The position numbers and the translations under genes were made by a program. This document shows, piece after piece, positions 1 to 11,640 of a DNA stretch of 64,000 nucleotides (position 1 is its first letter; each line of letters starts with the position of its first letter). The notes beneath the pieces were generated by a model, which saw only the letters and a list, made by a program, of their open reading frames with translations, made no database searches and was not told the DNA's origin. Origin of the DNA: Taudactylus pleione. Lineage: Eukaryota > Chordata > Amphibia > Anura > Myobatrachidae. The stretch covers positions 7,207,501 to 7,271,500 of the forward strand of contig JAUIMM010000088.1 of the NCBI GenBank assembly GCA_031769625.1, given 5' to 3'.

Positions 1-1603
1 GACTCCAGTATGTTCCATTAACACATCCCATCGATGGGTGGAAGCAGCAAAGAAAGAAAACATTCTTTCAAGAGTCCCAAAAAATGTCACACATGATGCA
101 TTTTCAGCAAAAGAGTGCTGACCACACAAATTAAGTGAATGGTCCACACATCCACTAAAAATAGCCTTCCTGTTCTTTTTTTTAAGAATGGCTTGCACAC
201 CTCCATAGATTCCAACCATCGTGGCAGCAATATCATAGCCTTGAGAGCGGCACATCATTATGTCCAGTCCATCATTTTCCAGTGTTTTAAGAATGTCAGA
301 ACTGAGGTCAGCAGCGGTTTTCCCCTTTAAAGGAAAAAATCCGAGAAATACCTCTTTTACTTCAACTTTCATATCGTTGAATTTTACTTATCTGATCACT
401 TCGGACATCTGGTCAGTATGTGATATGTCAGGTGTGCTGTCAAACATGATCCCAAAACACTTTGCAGACTTTATGTCAATGACAAGCTTCTCCTTCACAT
501 GGTTTGCCAAGGCACTTATAAACTCATTCTGAGTGTTTGGTGCTAGATAAGAGACTGGCACTTTAAGTTTACATGTGCTCTGTTTTAATATCATAAGGTG
601 CTCTTTCAGCACTGGCTCATATTTTGACAGCATCTCAACCATTTCAAGAAAGTTCCCTTTATTTAATGAAGTTTCATCTTCCTTGTGGCCACGGAATGCT
701 AGATTCTGCTTGGCAAGAAACAATGTTATATCAAGCAATCTGTACAAGATGTCCCTCCACTTTTTCTTCTCCATTTCCATTAAAGAAATACTTTTGGCAT
801 CAATGGTTTTGTGCAGCCTAAGTCCTGCTGCTAATGTTTTCCACTTTTCAAGGCAACATAGGTGCTCTTCGGATGTCTCATGGTTATATACTTTAAGGTT
901 CAGTCATTTTCCACCACATCTGAAACCCAGTCACAAATTTGGATGTCATACTTGTAGCACTAACTGCAAACAGTCGGCAGCAAAAACAGTATAATTTGTT
1001 GCTGACAACTGAGTAAATCATCCAAGACCGTAGAATTTTCTCGCCATTTGGCATCATCTTGTAAAACCACTCTTTTGAAAGCTGACGTACACCACCCTTT
1101 GCTTTTCCATCTGAATCTTGCCTTGCCACTGCACTGAAAGGACCATCTTTGTTCTGGAAATAAGTACTTCCCTTTTTGATGATTTCAACCCGAAAGTGAT
1201 CTGGAACTGGTATTTCCCAGAAAGAAACATCATGGAAAATTTGCAAATCTTTCTCCATAACATCACTCATCTCCGTTGCAGTATCAAGGCTAGAGTCACT
1301 TTCAGCACTTTCTTATGCTTGACATTCTTCCATTTCCACTCCTTGTTTTTCTGCTGTAAATTCTGCAATTTCCACTTCTTGCTCTTCTGTAGAATGCATG
1401 CAATCATCAGAAGAATTAGTATTATCAATTGGAGACTGACACGGAGGAGCTGTGTCTTTTGATGAACCCTGGCCATCATCTTGTCTTTTGACAAATTGAA
1501 GCATTGATCCAGCTTGCGTTTTCAGTGCTTTTTTTCTTGTTTCTTTTGCCTTCCTTTGCTGGCATCCACTTGGCCTCTTTGCTTTATGTACACCATGCAG
1601 CAT
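1..1603 (-). pseudogene. hAT-superfamily transposase with TTF-type zinc finger, decayed and cut by the window edge
   Basis: Reading leftwards from an ATG at 1603, a basic N-terminus (KRPSGCQQRK) is followed by a region resembling the TTF-type zinc finger of ZMYM/hAT proteins (around 930-1270, with CFCCRLF) and then the DUF4371-like part of a hAT transposase (LAKQNLAFRGH, FDSTPDISHTDQMSE, GYDIAATMVGIYGG, CVDHSLNLCG). The copy is dead: a TAA interrupts the frame near 1310, a one-base shift lies between about 780 and 893, and another TAA lies at 385-387. The catalytic C-terminus and dimerisation domain would lie left of base 1. Domesticated ZMYM-type host genes share these domains, but the stop codons argue for a transposon relic. 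Confidence 0.8.
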
Positions 1604-1954
1604 GATTGAATATCACTGCACAATATAAAAATGCATAATAGAATTTTTTTGCAAAATAAAATAAAAATATGTAAAATGTAAATCTATTGTAAATAGTACA
1701 GGCAAAGGAAGGAAAACCTTGGACCATGTGATTCTGCTGTTACCCTGCCAGGTTAATTACAAGTGCAGAACACTGCATGGGGAAGTTAATTTAAATATTT
1801 AAATATACCCTGTTAGTCAATGATAAAAGGTGTGTATTTTACCCCTAATAAGTCAATATTGAAATCAATGCAGGGTTCAAAAACATGCAAAATTTAGAAA
1901 AGGCAAACAAAACATTTTGAAAAACAAAAAAAAAGTAATGTTAATATATGTATA
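1604..1954. other. AT-rich spacer, nothing recognised
   Basis: AT-rich sequence with A-runs beside the transposase relic. It could include the 5' end of the hAT element, but no terminal repeat was recognised. Confidence 0.5.
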
Positions 1955-2917
1955 CAGATGTGTCCTCATACGCCAGGTCGCTTAAGAATCTTCTAGCATT
2001 GGGCATCTTCTTCGCTTGTTTCCAACTAAAAATACATCCTAGTTGCAACGTAATGTGACTAGGACGTAAAAGGAGGTTAATTTGATATATGACACTCAGG
2101 GTAACTAGGGTAGTGCGACCAGTGCCATGGCACAGGGCACCGCAGGGCAGGGGGCGCTACTCGGGCCTGTCAATTTTCCTGTTTATTATCATTCTCACTT
2201 GTAGCTTCCTCTTCTTTTATCCCCAGCATCTCCTGGCCTCTCCTGTCTCTTCCCTGGCCCTTCCCCATGAGGCCATGGCCCTCTCTCAGGTGCACTATAT
2301 TATGTCCCTATTTATCCCCAGCATCTCCTGGCCTCTCCTGTCTGTTCCCTGGCCCTTCCCCATGAGGCCATGGCCCTCTCTCAGGTGCACTATATTATGT
2401 CCCTATTTATCCCCAGCATCTCCTGGCCTCTCCTATCTCTTCCCTGGCCCCAGCATCTCCTGGCCTCTCCTATCTCTTCCCTGGCCCCAGCATCTCCTGG
2501 CCTTCCCTATCTATTCCCTGGCCTTTCCCCATGCCATGGCCTTTTTTCAGGTGCACTATTTTATGTACCCATTTAAAAAATGGGGGGGGCACCAATGCTC
2601 TCTTATGACACTTGTATATCTGTGTGCAACTGAGTCTCTGAATCTGTATATAAAGTGCAGTAGTAGCAGCTGCAGCTTTCTTCCAATACAAGCTCTGATC
2701 TGTACACTGACACAATATACAAGTGTCATATATCAAATTAATCAACACAGTCTCCTTGTGCGTACTATAGTAGTCACATTGCATTGTGACTGAGACTCAT
2801 TTTTAGCAAACAAAGATGCCCAACGTTAGCAGAGCTGCACTGGACCTGGCGGCTCACTCATGTCCGGCATCTAGCGCTGTATAGCATATCGAGGATAGAT
2901 GTATGAGTACACATCTA
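1955..2917. mobile_element. P-family non-autonomous DNA transposon, copy 1
   Basis: The left end CAGATGTGTCCTCATAC pairs with the right end GTATGAGTACACATCTA as an imperfect terminal inverted repeat, and both sides are flanked by TA, the target of Tc1/mariner-like elements. A second inverted pair lies inside (TTAATTTGATATATGACAC at about 2077-2095 against 2724-2742). There is no transposase. Parts of the right half (2605-2900) recur at 53490-53768. The middle has been filled by a minisatellite. Confidence 0.6.
2222..2571. repeat. Minisatellite inside P-family copy 1
   Basis: Tandem and nested copies of a CAGCATCTCCTGGCCTCTCC-type unit. A longer period of about 95 bp adds a CCATGAGGCCATGGCC segment and a TGCACTATATTATGTCCC segment. 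The ORFs across it repeat the same tract and are not genes. Confidence 0.75.
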
Positions 2918-3017
2918 TAATGATGTTAACATAAAGGGCAATACACAGACCAATACCAATACCAATTAATAATTTAAAATGAGCCATTTTAAATATACTC
3001 CTTAGGGTAGAGACAGT

Positions 3018-3270
3018 GGGGGTGATTCAATTGTTTGCACCCGTGGCTGATGGCTCAGGGCAGGCGAGCAGAAATGTTCAATAAGTCGGCACTTTGGGCA
3101 CCTAAATGGGAGTTTGGGCGCCCAAAGCAGGACTTAGCCGCTTTACGGGTTTAGCCCTGTCGATTTGGGCGCGACATGCATGGGCGCCCAAAAACAATTG
3201 AATATCGCACCCCAATCTCCCATCACTTTAGGCGGGAGATAGGGTGCGATAAAACAATTGAATGATCCCC
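3018..3270. mobile_element. Small palindromic MITE
   Basis: The left end GGGGGTGATTCAATTGTTT is roughly the inverse of the right end AAAACAATTGAATGATCCCC. GGGCGCCCAAA-type sub-palindromes lie between, and there is no ORF. No target duplication is clear. Related ends occur at 27955-28250. Confidence 0.55.
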
Positions 3271-3859
3271 AATGACCAACCCTCCATTGACTTTTTCTAC
3301 TACCTCATTCCCTCCTCACGTTAAACTCATAACAGTAAGATCATATTATAAATCAAAGTTTGATTACATGTAAAGAAATATGATCTACTATGCAGTAATA
3401 CAAAATAGACCCTCTCTCCCTCCCTTATCTGCAGCCAGGTGTTTATTCAGGGCAAAAATTTCCTTGCTCCCCCCCCCCCCCCCACCATCCTGACCCAAAA
3501 ATTTTAGACTAGTACAATGCTTTTAACATATAAATGTGTATTATGTATTTTAAGTCACAACAATAAGCATACTATACAATATCAGTGCAAACATACTCAG
3601 ACTTACAGTGCAGTTTTTTTGAAGGTGAATGCAGAAACTAGACAGCACTCTATTCCAATAGCGTCAGGAGTGGGGTTCGGCTGTCTCCTCCACACTGCTC
3701 TGACACCTCTCACTTTATTCTCTGAAAATATGTTTATAATAAATGAGCAACTCTAATATATGGATAATTTATAAAGCACTATTATATATGTTAAATCAAT
3801 GGGCAGCAAGAGTTTCCATTTGCAGATGGACAAGCACTCGCATTACCTCTATGGAATGC
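3271..3859. other. Unannotated spacer
   Basis: AT-rich unique-looking sequence with a C-run at about 3472-3483. No gene-like coding signal was seen; short ORFs here lack recognisable domains. Confidence 0.5.
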
Positions 3860-5560
3860 CCCTTATTCAATGCCGTATTAGTGCCCCTTATGCAATGCCC
3901 CTGTAGTTGTGCCCATTATGCAGTTCCCCCTGTAGTAGTGCCCCTTTATGCAATGCCCCCTGTAAATGTGCCCAATATGCAATGCCCCCTGTATTAGAGC
4001 CCATTATGCAATGCCCCCTTTATTAGAGCCCCATATGCTGTACCTCCAGTAGTGCCCCTTACACAGTTCCCCCAGAAGCGCCCCTTATACTTTACCACCA
4101 GTAGCGCTCCTTATGCAGTGCCTCAGTAGTGCCCCTTATTCAGTGTCCCCAGTATGCAGTGCCCCAGTAATGCCCCTTATGTTGTGCCCCCAGTAGTGCC
4201 TCTTATACAGTATCGCCAGTAGTGCGTCTTATACAGTGCCCCTTATGCAGTACCCCCAGAAGTATGCCTTATACAGTGCCTCCAGTAGCACCCCTTACGC
4301 AGTGGCCCAGCAATGCCCCTTGAGCTGTGACCCCCATAGTGCCCTTATACAGTGCCCCCAGGATTGCATCTCTTATGCAGTGCCCCAGCAATGCCCCTTA
4401 GGCTGTGCCCCCAGTAGTGCCCTTATACAGTGTCCCATAGCCCCCAGTAATGCCCTTATATAGTGTCCTATTGCCCCCAGTAGTGCCCTTATATAGTGTC
4501 CCATGGCCCTGTAGTGCCCTTATACAGTGTCCCATAGCCCCAGTAATGCCCTTATATAGTGTCCCATTGCCCCCAGTAGTGCCCTTATACAGTGCCCCAT
4601 GGCCCTGTAGTGCCCTTATACAGTGCCCCCAGGATTGCATCTCTTATGCAGTGCCCCAGCAATGCCCCTTAAGCTGTGCCCCCAGTAGTGCCCTTATACA
4701 GTCCCATAGCCCCCAGTAATGCCCTTATATAGTGTCCTATTGCCCCCAGTAGTGCCCTTATATAGTGTCCCATGGCCCTGTAGTGCCCTTATACAGTGTC
4801 CCATAGCCCCAGTAATGCCCTTATATAGTGTCCCATTGCCCCCAGTAGTGCCCTTATACAGTGTCCCATTGCCACAGTAGTGCCCTTATACAGTGTCCCA
4901 TTGCCACAGTAGTGCCCTTATACAGTGTCCCATAGCCTCCAGTAATGCCCTTATACAGTGTCCCATTGCCCCCAGTAGTGCCCTTATACAGTGTCCCATA
5001 GCCTCCAGTAGTGCCCTTATACAGTGTCCCATTGCCCCCAGTAGTGCCCTTATACAGTGTCCCATAGCCTCCAGTAGTGCCCTTATACAGTGTCCCATAG
5101 CCTCCAGTAGTGCCCTTATACAGTGTCCCATAGCCTCAGTAGTGCCCTTATACAGTGTCCCATAGCCTCAGTAGTGCCCTTATACAGTGTCCCATAGCCT
5201 CAGTAATGCCCTTATACAGTGTCCCATTGCCCCCAGTAGTGCCCTTATACAGTGTCCCATAGCCTCAGTAGTGCCCTTATACAGTATCCCATAGCCTCAG
5301 TAGTGCCCTTATACAGTGTCCCATAGCCTCAGTAGTGCCCTTATACAGTGTCCCATAGCCTCAGTAGTGCCCTTATACAGTGTCCCATAGCCTCAGTAGT
5401 GCCCTTATACAGTGTCCCATAGCCTCAGTAGTGCCCTTATACAGTGTCCCATAGCCTCAGTAGTGCCCTTATACAGTGTCCCATAGCCTCCAGTAATGCC
5501 CTTATATTGTGTCCCATGGCCCCCAGTAGTGCCCTTATACAGTGTCCCAGCATGGAACTG
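3860..5560. repeat. 1.7-kb minisatellite, 32-33 bp unit
   Basis: Long tandem array of a unit like CCCTTATACAGTGTCCCATA followed by GCCTCAGTAGTG. Units are degenerate on the left (CCCCTTATGCAGTGCCCC) and nearly identical at 4900-5500, so the array has probably grown most recently at the right. Several ORFs on both strands are read-throughs of the unit. It merges into GC-rich sequence at 5560-6110 that ends GCGCCCCCCTAGTGACGCC, which looks like the end of a DNA transposon. Confidence 0.85.
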
Positions 5561-5795
5561 CAATGGTGGCCCGGCCCCCAGTAATCTCCCTTATACTGTG
5601 CCCCCCCCCTGTGCAGCGACTCAGTACTTACCTCTGGGTGTGTCCGGGTGGGGTGCGCACTGTGCACTTGACTCCTGGCTGGCTTCTTCTTTTCTTGACA
5701 CCCAGCGCGCTCAGGTCCGTAGTCCCTCCTCCTTCTCCAGCAGGCTGAGCGGCTCCCAGAAAGACAAGCGGAGCCGGTGTGCGCGATGATGTCAT

Positions 5796-5872
5796 CGCGG
5801 CCGGCGTCCAGAACCACACACAGGCACAGAGAGATCCTCTGTGCCTGTGTGTGGCTCTGGACGCCGGCCGCG
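5796..5872. repeat. GC-rich 36-bp hairpin
   Basis: The left arm, starting CGCGGCCGGCGTCCAGAACC, is the reverse complement of the right arm, ending CTCTGGACGCCGGCCGCG, with one mismatch and a 5-nt loop (AGATC). It sits between the minisatellite and the putative transposon end, in CpG-rich DNA. Confidence 0.85.
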
Positions 5873-6369
5873 GTAAAAGAATGTGCAGTGCAGCTCACCC
5901 CGGCGGCGGCGGGCAGACCAGAGGACCTTCAGGACGGACATCACGCTGCGGATCTGCACAGTTAGTGTCTCCAGCAGCATGGTCGGCAGTGGTGCCTGGG
6001 GTGTGCGGCCCGCGGGTGTGACGTACTGCTCTTCTTGGTGTCACCCCCTTGAAGGGTGACACCAGGTGCGGGCCGCACCCCCCGCGCCCCCCTAGTGACG
6101 CCGCTGCTGTATATCAGCTGCCCACAGATGGCTTTTTCTCTAATACCAAAAAATACAAAGCAGAGAAGTTGTATTAGCTGATGCTAAACTACAACTCCAG
6201 TAATCTAGCAAGTTTTTCAGCTATTACAATCATGAAAAGTGAGGCAATAAAGAAACTATAAAAGGGGTTTCATTTTTATTTTGTTTAATGTCAACTTCCT
6301 TCCTACAGTGCTATATAATGGAATCCAGCTCTCCTCTGAGACTGTTGTGATGCTTATGTGACAAAGAGC

Positions 6370-7207
6370 CATATTCAATTAGAGGCAAAGTTTTCGCCTG
6401 TCCGACTGTTCGCTTTATTTGCCTGTTTCAGAGGTGAATTTATTCCGTGCTCGTCCCCGCTTTTCGCCTAATTCAATTGCAAAACAGGCGAAAACGGAAA
6501 TAGGCGAATGCGGAACAGGTGAAAAGTACTGAAAGAATTTGGGAAATCAGTCTGTACCCCAGAAAAAGATGCTTTAACATAGGGAATCAATATAGATGTG
6601 TACTAATAGCCCTAATAAGACTGTTTTGCGTACTTAAGTTGTGTAAATTGCTTGCTATTAGCGTCTTTGTAAAAGTGGTGAAGAATGGCATAAAGCTGTA
6701 TTTTTTTGGTGAAAATAAGTAGTCCTGTCAAATTTGGGGTGCTTGAAAATGGGTGCAAGCATGTTTTTATGTCTCTAAAGTGAACTTTTAAAAAACGTGA
6801 AAAATCCACCTGCTGCATGCACCTGCAATCCCAAAAACACCTGACCCATACTTGTGGACCCCCAAGAAGTCTTTTTCGCTACTTTTAATGTTTATCCCCC
6901 CACTTTTTAAATTTTCACCCCAAAAATGACGTCTTTTTTGGGGTGTTCTTAGGATTTAGTTTCTGGTTTTTTTGCGTATTTGTGCTTTGGGGGGCTGTCC
7001 CAAGGGGTCTGAGTTGTTTCCCCACGTTTGCACCCCAAAATAAAGATTTTCCATTTCTTTTCACCAGCTATTGATTGGAGAATCATTTTTGGAGAATTGT
7101 TTCCACTTAGGTGAAATTGTCCTGGAATTGAATTTGGCGAATTTTTTTTTAGGCAAATTTTTCACAAAAAAACAGGCGAATATGGCTTTTCGCCTCTAAT
7201 TAAATTC
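6370..7207. mobile_element. Palindrome-ended MITE
   Basis: The left end ATTCAATTAGAGGCAAAGTT and the right end TTTTCGCCTCTAATTAAAT are imperfect inverted repeats, followed inward by matching TTCGCCTG / CAGGCGAA blocks. The interior is AT-rich with homopolymer runs and no supportable coding sequence. Confidence 0.6.
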
Positions 7208-7456
7208 CCCTGAAAGGGTTAGATAGACCACCTGGTCTATCTAAAATAATTAAAATCTCCTTTTTTATAATTGTACAAATAATATTGTATGGATAGTATG
7301 GATCTTTGCCACCACCATTACGATTTGATTCAGCAGCTAGCCTTTAGGGAGTTCTTCAGTGCTCCCCCACTTCTACCTCACAATATACTTTCACAAGTTC
7401 AATAAGAGATAATCCAAACACTTTCCCCTGTCATTAGCTATATAGCATTTAAAATA

Positions 7457-7977
7457 CAGATGGGTCTTCATACATCTAGCCTCCTTGTGCGTTAAACAGC
7501 CCTTCTAGTCGCGCCATGCCGTGGCATGACTCGGTAGCGCAGAGCGTCTTTTGTGTGACTTTCTACCTTTAAATGCATCTTATTCACACAACGATGCGAA
7601 TAGATAGCACAAGCCGTTTCTGCTGATTTAAAATGACATGCAGCATGCCTATATTCTCTGAGTGCAGGTGTATCTGCATGCGAAACGTTACATTACAGTG
7701 TCAGCGGCTGTAACACTGTAACGTAGTGTTTATCATGCAGATACACCCGCAGTCGCACAGAGAACATAGAAATGCTGCATATCATTTTAATCAGCAGAAG
7801 CTGCTTGTGCTATCTATTTACATCGCTGTGCAAATCATTTTATCTATTGCGAATAAGACGCATTTGAAGGTAAAAAGTTGCACAAAAAGACTCTCGGCGC
7901 TACCAAGTCACACGGATCTCCCGAATTATGTGTGACGCGACTTGTAGGGCACGGATAGATGCATGGGGACACATCTG
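7457..7977. mobile_element. P-family palindromic MITE, copy 2
   Basis: The ends CAGATGGGTCTTCATACATC and GATGCATGGGGACACATCTG form an inverted repeat. The left flank is TA and the right flank CA, so a TA target with one change. Almost the whole element folds on itself (for example TCTGCATGCGAAACGTTACA near 7673 against its inverse near 7735), with the apex around 7700-7720. A second copy of the core lies at 54130-54488. Confidence 0.75.
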
Positions 7978-8629
7978 CACCAAGCTAAAATTTGACACAA
8001 GTTTGTAAGATCACAGATTCAGAACTTATTGAATTTATGTGATTTAATATGGAAAAATATGATTGCAGTGATAACAAATGATATACAAAGAATGTAAATT
8101 TGACAAAATTATCTAATATAATAAGGATACAAAACAGAAATCAGCACGCTTACAATGTCTGGTTCTGTGGCAGGGAGACATCCAAAAGGTAGGCTAACAT
8201 CATAATATAAAATTGATTCCCTCGGAATGAACACATGCTCCCTCTGAACGTGACATTTTATGTAGCTCTATACTCCTCAGTGCCATTACAGCATTTTACG
8301 CGTGGCGGCAGTACGACTGTAAACATGATCATTTAGCATTATATTTACAGTTGTACTGCCGGCAAACATAAATGCTTTAGCATTTTACAATCATCAAACT
8401 AACTCTGCCGGCTTTTCTGAGTCCACATACTACTCGTCAACATTGTGATTCTCGACAAGAGGTATGTATCTCTTCTGAGCAATGCTGGCAGTCAGAATGG
8501 AGTATGCATAAATCATTTTGCCTCTCCTAAACAATGGCACCTTTCTACAAGGCAGGTCCCCATTATCTGCCCATTCCACTAATAAACATTTAGAAATAAA
8601 ATAGGTCAAAATTAAATAAAATAGGTCAA
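7978..8629. other. Unannotated spacer
   Basis: AT-rich sequence with no gene or repeat that I recognise. Confidence 0.5.
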
Positions 8630-9355
8630 TATACAGGATGACACCTAATTTATAAGTTCACTCTGGCGTGTGAGAAGAAAAAACATGTTAACATAAATTC
8701 AACATTTTACATGGTTCAATATTGCCCTTTATATTGGGGACAGTAACTTAATCATGACACCTGCGATGTCTGCTACCTCTGCATGTTCTGTATTGATTCC
8801 AAATGCAGTGTGATATAAAACTATACCACATTATAATCAGGTATAGTTGTCAGTAGACCACAACGAAGCTGGAACCCAGAGTAGTGTAGTCTGCAGTTAG
8901 TAGTCAAAATGTAATCACCGCGGGTTGCAGAAAACGGCGCAATTCCAGCGATTTAGCCCATAGAATTAAAGCTGCAATATTTTAAAAGGCAAAAGCAATT
9001 GTGCTGGCTCCTTGCAGGCTATGCCATATGGGCTTGTGTCTTTTCTTAAAGTAAAGTACTGTAGTAAATGGGATTAAAAAAACTACAAAAAGATCTAAGC
9101 AGAGCAACCATTTAAGTTGTTAATAGTTATGTTAACATTGGTCTTTTTTATTTTTTACAGATCCTAGAGATTTTTCTTAAATTTCGTGGCTGGCTAGGGA
9201 ACCTCTACATTGGCTGTGCCCCCTGAAACACAGAGATTTACAAACAACCTCATTTAATTAAAATAAAACTTTAGTTTGATTTTGCAAAAAAAAAATATAT
9301 ATATATTATTTTGCCCCAGCTCTCAGCTGGTATAAATTAGGTGTCATCCTGTATA
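8630..9355. repeat. 726-bp interval bounded by perfect 25-bp inverted repeats
   Basis: The 25 bases at 8630-8654 (TATACAGGATGACACC...) are the exact reverse complement of 9331-9355. The interior shows no ORF of note. The symmetrical ends suggest a non-autonomous DNA transposon, but the immediate flanks show no convincing target duplication, so this is recorded as an inverted repeat. Confidence 0.7.
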
Positions 9356-9668
9356 TTTAATGGAACATATTTTGCACTTAGTTTATTATGATTACTTGTG
9401 TGTGTATTACTCCTGCTTTCTTGAATATCTGTTGTTTTCACTGCTAATTTTTGAAAAAAATGATATTAATTTAGAGCAATTAGTGATCTCTAAATTATAC
9501 ACAAAGATGTTTAGTTGCAAGTCAACTCTTTTATTTCCTTGTTTAATGAAACGTGCTTTTCTTTCTTTTTTATTTACATCTGTTGTAGAACATAAACATC
9601 ACTGTGATATGTAAATTAAAATCTGACAGACCATGTTAGTACTGCTGCACACACTGCCTCATTCAGTT
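9356..9668. other. Unannotated spacer
   Basis: AT-rich. The 84-codon ORF here resembles no family that I know. Confidence 0.5.
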
Positions 9669-9671
9669 ATT

Positions 9672-10072
9672 GGGCCGGATTCTGAGTCACATGCAAATGC
9701 ATCGTGGGCTGCATACGCTTCTTTAAGTACTTAAGAGCAATTCCAACCCGTAACTAGCTCAGTCTTTTTTCTGCAACCGCTAATTGGGCATTACTGGGTG
9801 TCAATAAGGCGGCAACAGGGTGTTCGCACGTAAGAGAAGAGTGGGTGTGTAGCCAGAGTTGCCACCAGTTCATGTGTTTGCACAGTGCTCACCAAAGTAC
9901 TTTGCATCTCCTGCATCTAGAAATGTGTAAGTGGAACTTCCGACGATAGTGATGACTCATGCGGACGGAGTACTGGTATGTTGCGATCGCTTAGATACAT
10001 ACGACTCGGAATAAGTGCATATAATCGCTTTAGCAATTGTATTCTTATTACATGTGAATCAGAACCAAACCC
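9672..10072. mobile_element. G-family MITE, copy 1
   Basis: The left end GGGCCGGATTCTGAGTCACA and the right end TGTGAATCAGAACCAAACCC are imperfect inverted repeats. The trinucleotide ATT directly flanks both sides (9669-9671 and 10073-10075). No coding potential. Confidence 0.75.
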
Positions 10073-10075
10073 ATT

Positions 10076-10507
10076 GGTCCGGATTCTCTGAATCAGGGCG
10101 GATTTAAAAAAAATAAATAAATCTGCCTCCAGGCCGCTCGCATAGCTGTGGATGACCACCCAGAGCTTGTGCGGGTGGCCTGGCTATGGTCGCGATTATC
10201 GCAACCATCGGGCTTGCGACGAAACCCTTGTGGTAGGGTCTCATCCACCGCAAGCCCCAGTGAACGTCCTGCTCTAATAGAGCAGGAATTTCTGTACTGA
10301 CATCACATCATGCAGCCACCCCCCCCCCCCCCCCGACCTGCCTACAAAACGGGGAGAGCTGTCTATCAACATCGACAGCCGTCCCATCTTGTAGCGAGCC
10401 CCGGAGCAGGCGATTTCTCACTCGCTCCGGGGCTCGCGCGTGCTCACTGCCCGACCATCGACCCTCTTGCGAGCGCTATGGCTCACGAGCGGGTCTGAAT
10501 CGGGCCC
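10076..10507. mobile_element. G-family MITE, copy 2, abutting copy 1
   Basis: Starts GGTCCGGATTC immediately after the ATT that ends copy 1 and finishes GGTCTGAATCGGGCCC followed by ATT (10508-10510). The interior is made of short GC-rich palindromes and a C-run near 10319. Sharing one ATT means one element landed at the border of the other. Confidence 0.65.
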
Positions 10508-10776
10508 ATTATCTCTTACTGCTGGTCAACCAGATCTGCATCCAGTGCGATAACAAACAAGTTGAGCCAGATTGGTTATCGATCAGGCAGAATTGCTTCC
10601 TTGAGGCCCAACATGATTGTGCTTAGCTTTCCTACAGGCACTAAAAGGATTTATGTACATGACAACTTAACACAACTATAACATTATAAAACCTTATAAA
10701 TAGTTAAATATTATTCCTTACATATTGCTTCATTTTGCATTAAAAATGTTTCATATGTGACTGTATCTCTTTGCAG

Positions 10777-10814
10777 ACTCTTTCCATGGCATACGTAACT
10801 GGGATGTTGTCAAG
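10777..10814 (+). CDS. faim2: FAIM2 (LFG/TMBIM2), internal exon
   Basis: This is the most 5' exon of FAIM2 found here. FAIM2 is an anti-apoptotic BAX-inhibitor-motif membrane protein of ER/Golgi and plasma membranes that restrains Fas signalling in neurons (family knowledge). The 38-nt exon has a TTTGCAG acceptor and a GTAATG donor and encodes TLSMAYVTGMLS, close to human FAIM2; its split codon completes as Ser in the next exon. The five exons here encode the last 141 residues, roughly 45% of the 316-residue human protein. The N-terminal exons were not found between 1 and 10776 and probably lie upstream. The BCDIN3D neighbour supports FAIM2 over its paralogues TMBIM1 and GRINA. Confidence 0.88.
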
Positions 10815-10952
10815 GTAATGAGACAGTACATTATCTAAGCAGTTTTTATTTGGAGTTTTATAACATATATTGTACCGAGTGTGACTCTATCCCATATTCT
10901 ACAGGTATAGTAGGAATTCTGTCCTATGGCACTGTTAATGCCGTGTGTCATT

Positions 10953-11640
10953 GGGGTCTATTCATCATTACTTACTGTAGGTGGAGAGATTATTTTTCAC
11001 CTACTTTTGTAGAAATTAAGTGACAGGGCTATTAAGTATAAAGATAATAATGCAGGAGATATCACGGATATCTCCTGCTTACCTTGCTGTCCTGATATAG
11101 TGTCCGATTCAGACCCGTTCGCTAGGATGCGTTCGCTCGTAGCGAGCTGAAGGAGTGACAGGACGAGCCGTTTGTGGGTGGTGACAGGGGTTTTTCGATG
11201 GAAACCGGGGTGTGGTGCGAACGCAGGCGTGTCTGTGCGTCTTAACGCCGTTTCAGGGGCGTGCATAATTAAGATGCAGCATTATAATAAGCGTCATATT
11301 GCTGAATTACACACTGAAGCACTCGCAGTGCTTGCGGTAGGGTATGGTCAGCCACAAGTGCTGCGTATGGGTCCGATGGTACTTGATCTTACCGATTGTT
11401 GAATACACTTCCTGAAGATGACGTGTACTACTAAGGGAAAGTGGGGTCTTAAGACAGGCTGGTGGATATCTAAATACATACAGCGATCGCACGCCAAGAA
11501 ATAGTGGGCGTTCTAATGCCTTGCCGTGCGATCGCCGTGACGGCTGCGAGCGAATGCATCTAGCGAGCAGGTCTGAATTGGGCCCATAGCACACTGTCCC
11601 CGTACACTAGTATGAATACCTTACTTCATCAAACTTCAAA
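10953..11640. mobile_element. F-family MITE fragment, split by a nested insertion
   Basis: Begins GGGGTCTATTCATCATTAC. Two stretches match the F copy at 60937-61240: the GCAGGAGATATC...CTCCTGCTTACCTT segment left of 11100, and CACTGTCCCCGTACACTAGT just after 11588. The G-family element at 11100-11585 therefore sits inside it. The right boundary is not determined. Confidence 0.5.
11100..11585. mobile_element. G-family MITE nested in an F-family MITE
   Basis: Ends GTGTCCGATTCAGACCCG and AGGTCTGAATTGGGCCC, flanked on both sides by ATA (11097-11099 and 11586-11588). GC-rich and palindromic, with no transposase. It lies in the FAIM2 intron between the exons at 10777 and 12379. Confidence 0.75.

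Noticed and set aside
4398..5165. MGHCIRALLEA / ALIQCPIAPSS repeat ORFs on both strands
   Set aside because: Produced by the 32-33 bp tandem repeat at 3860-5560.
9120..9240. TTTTTTACAG acceptor as a possible upstream FAIM2 exon
   Set aside because: The following frame stops after six codons and does not resemble FAIM2.
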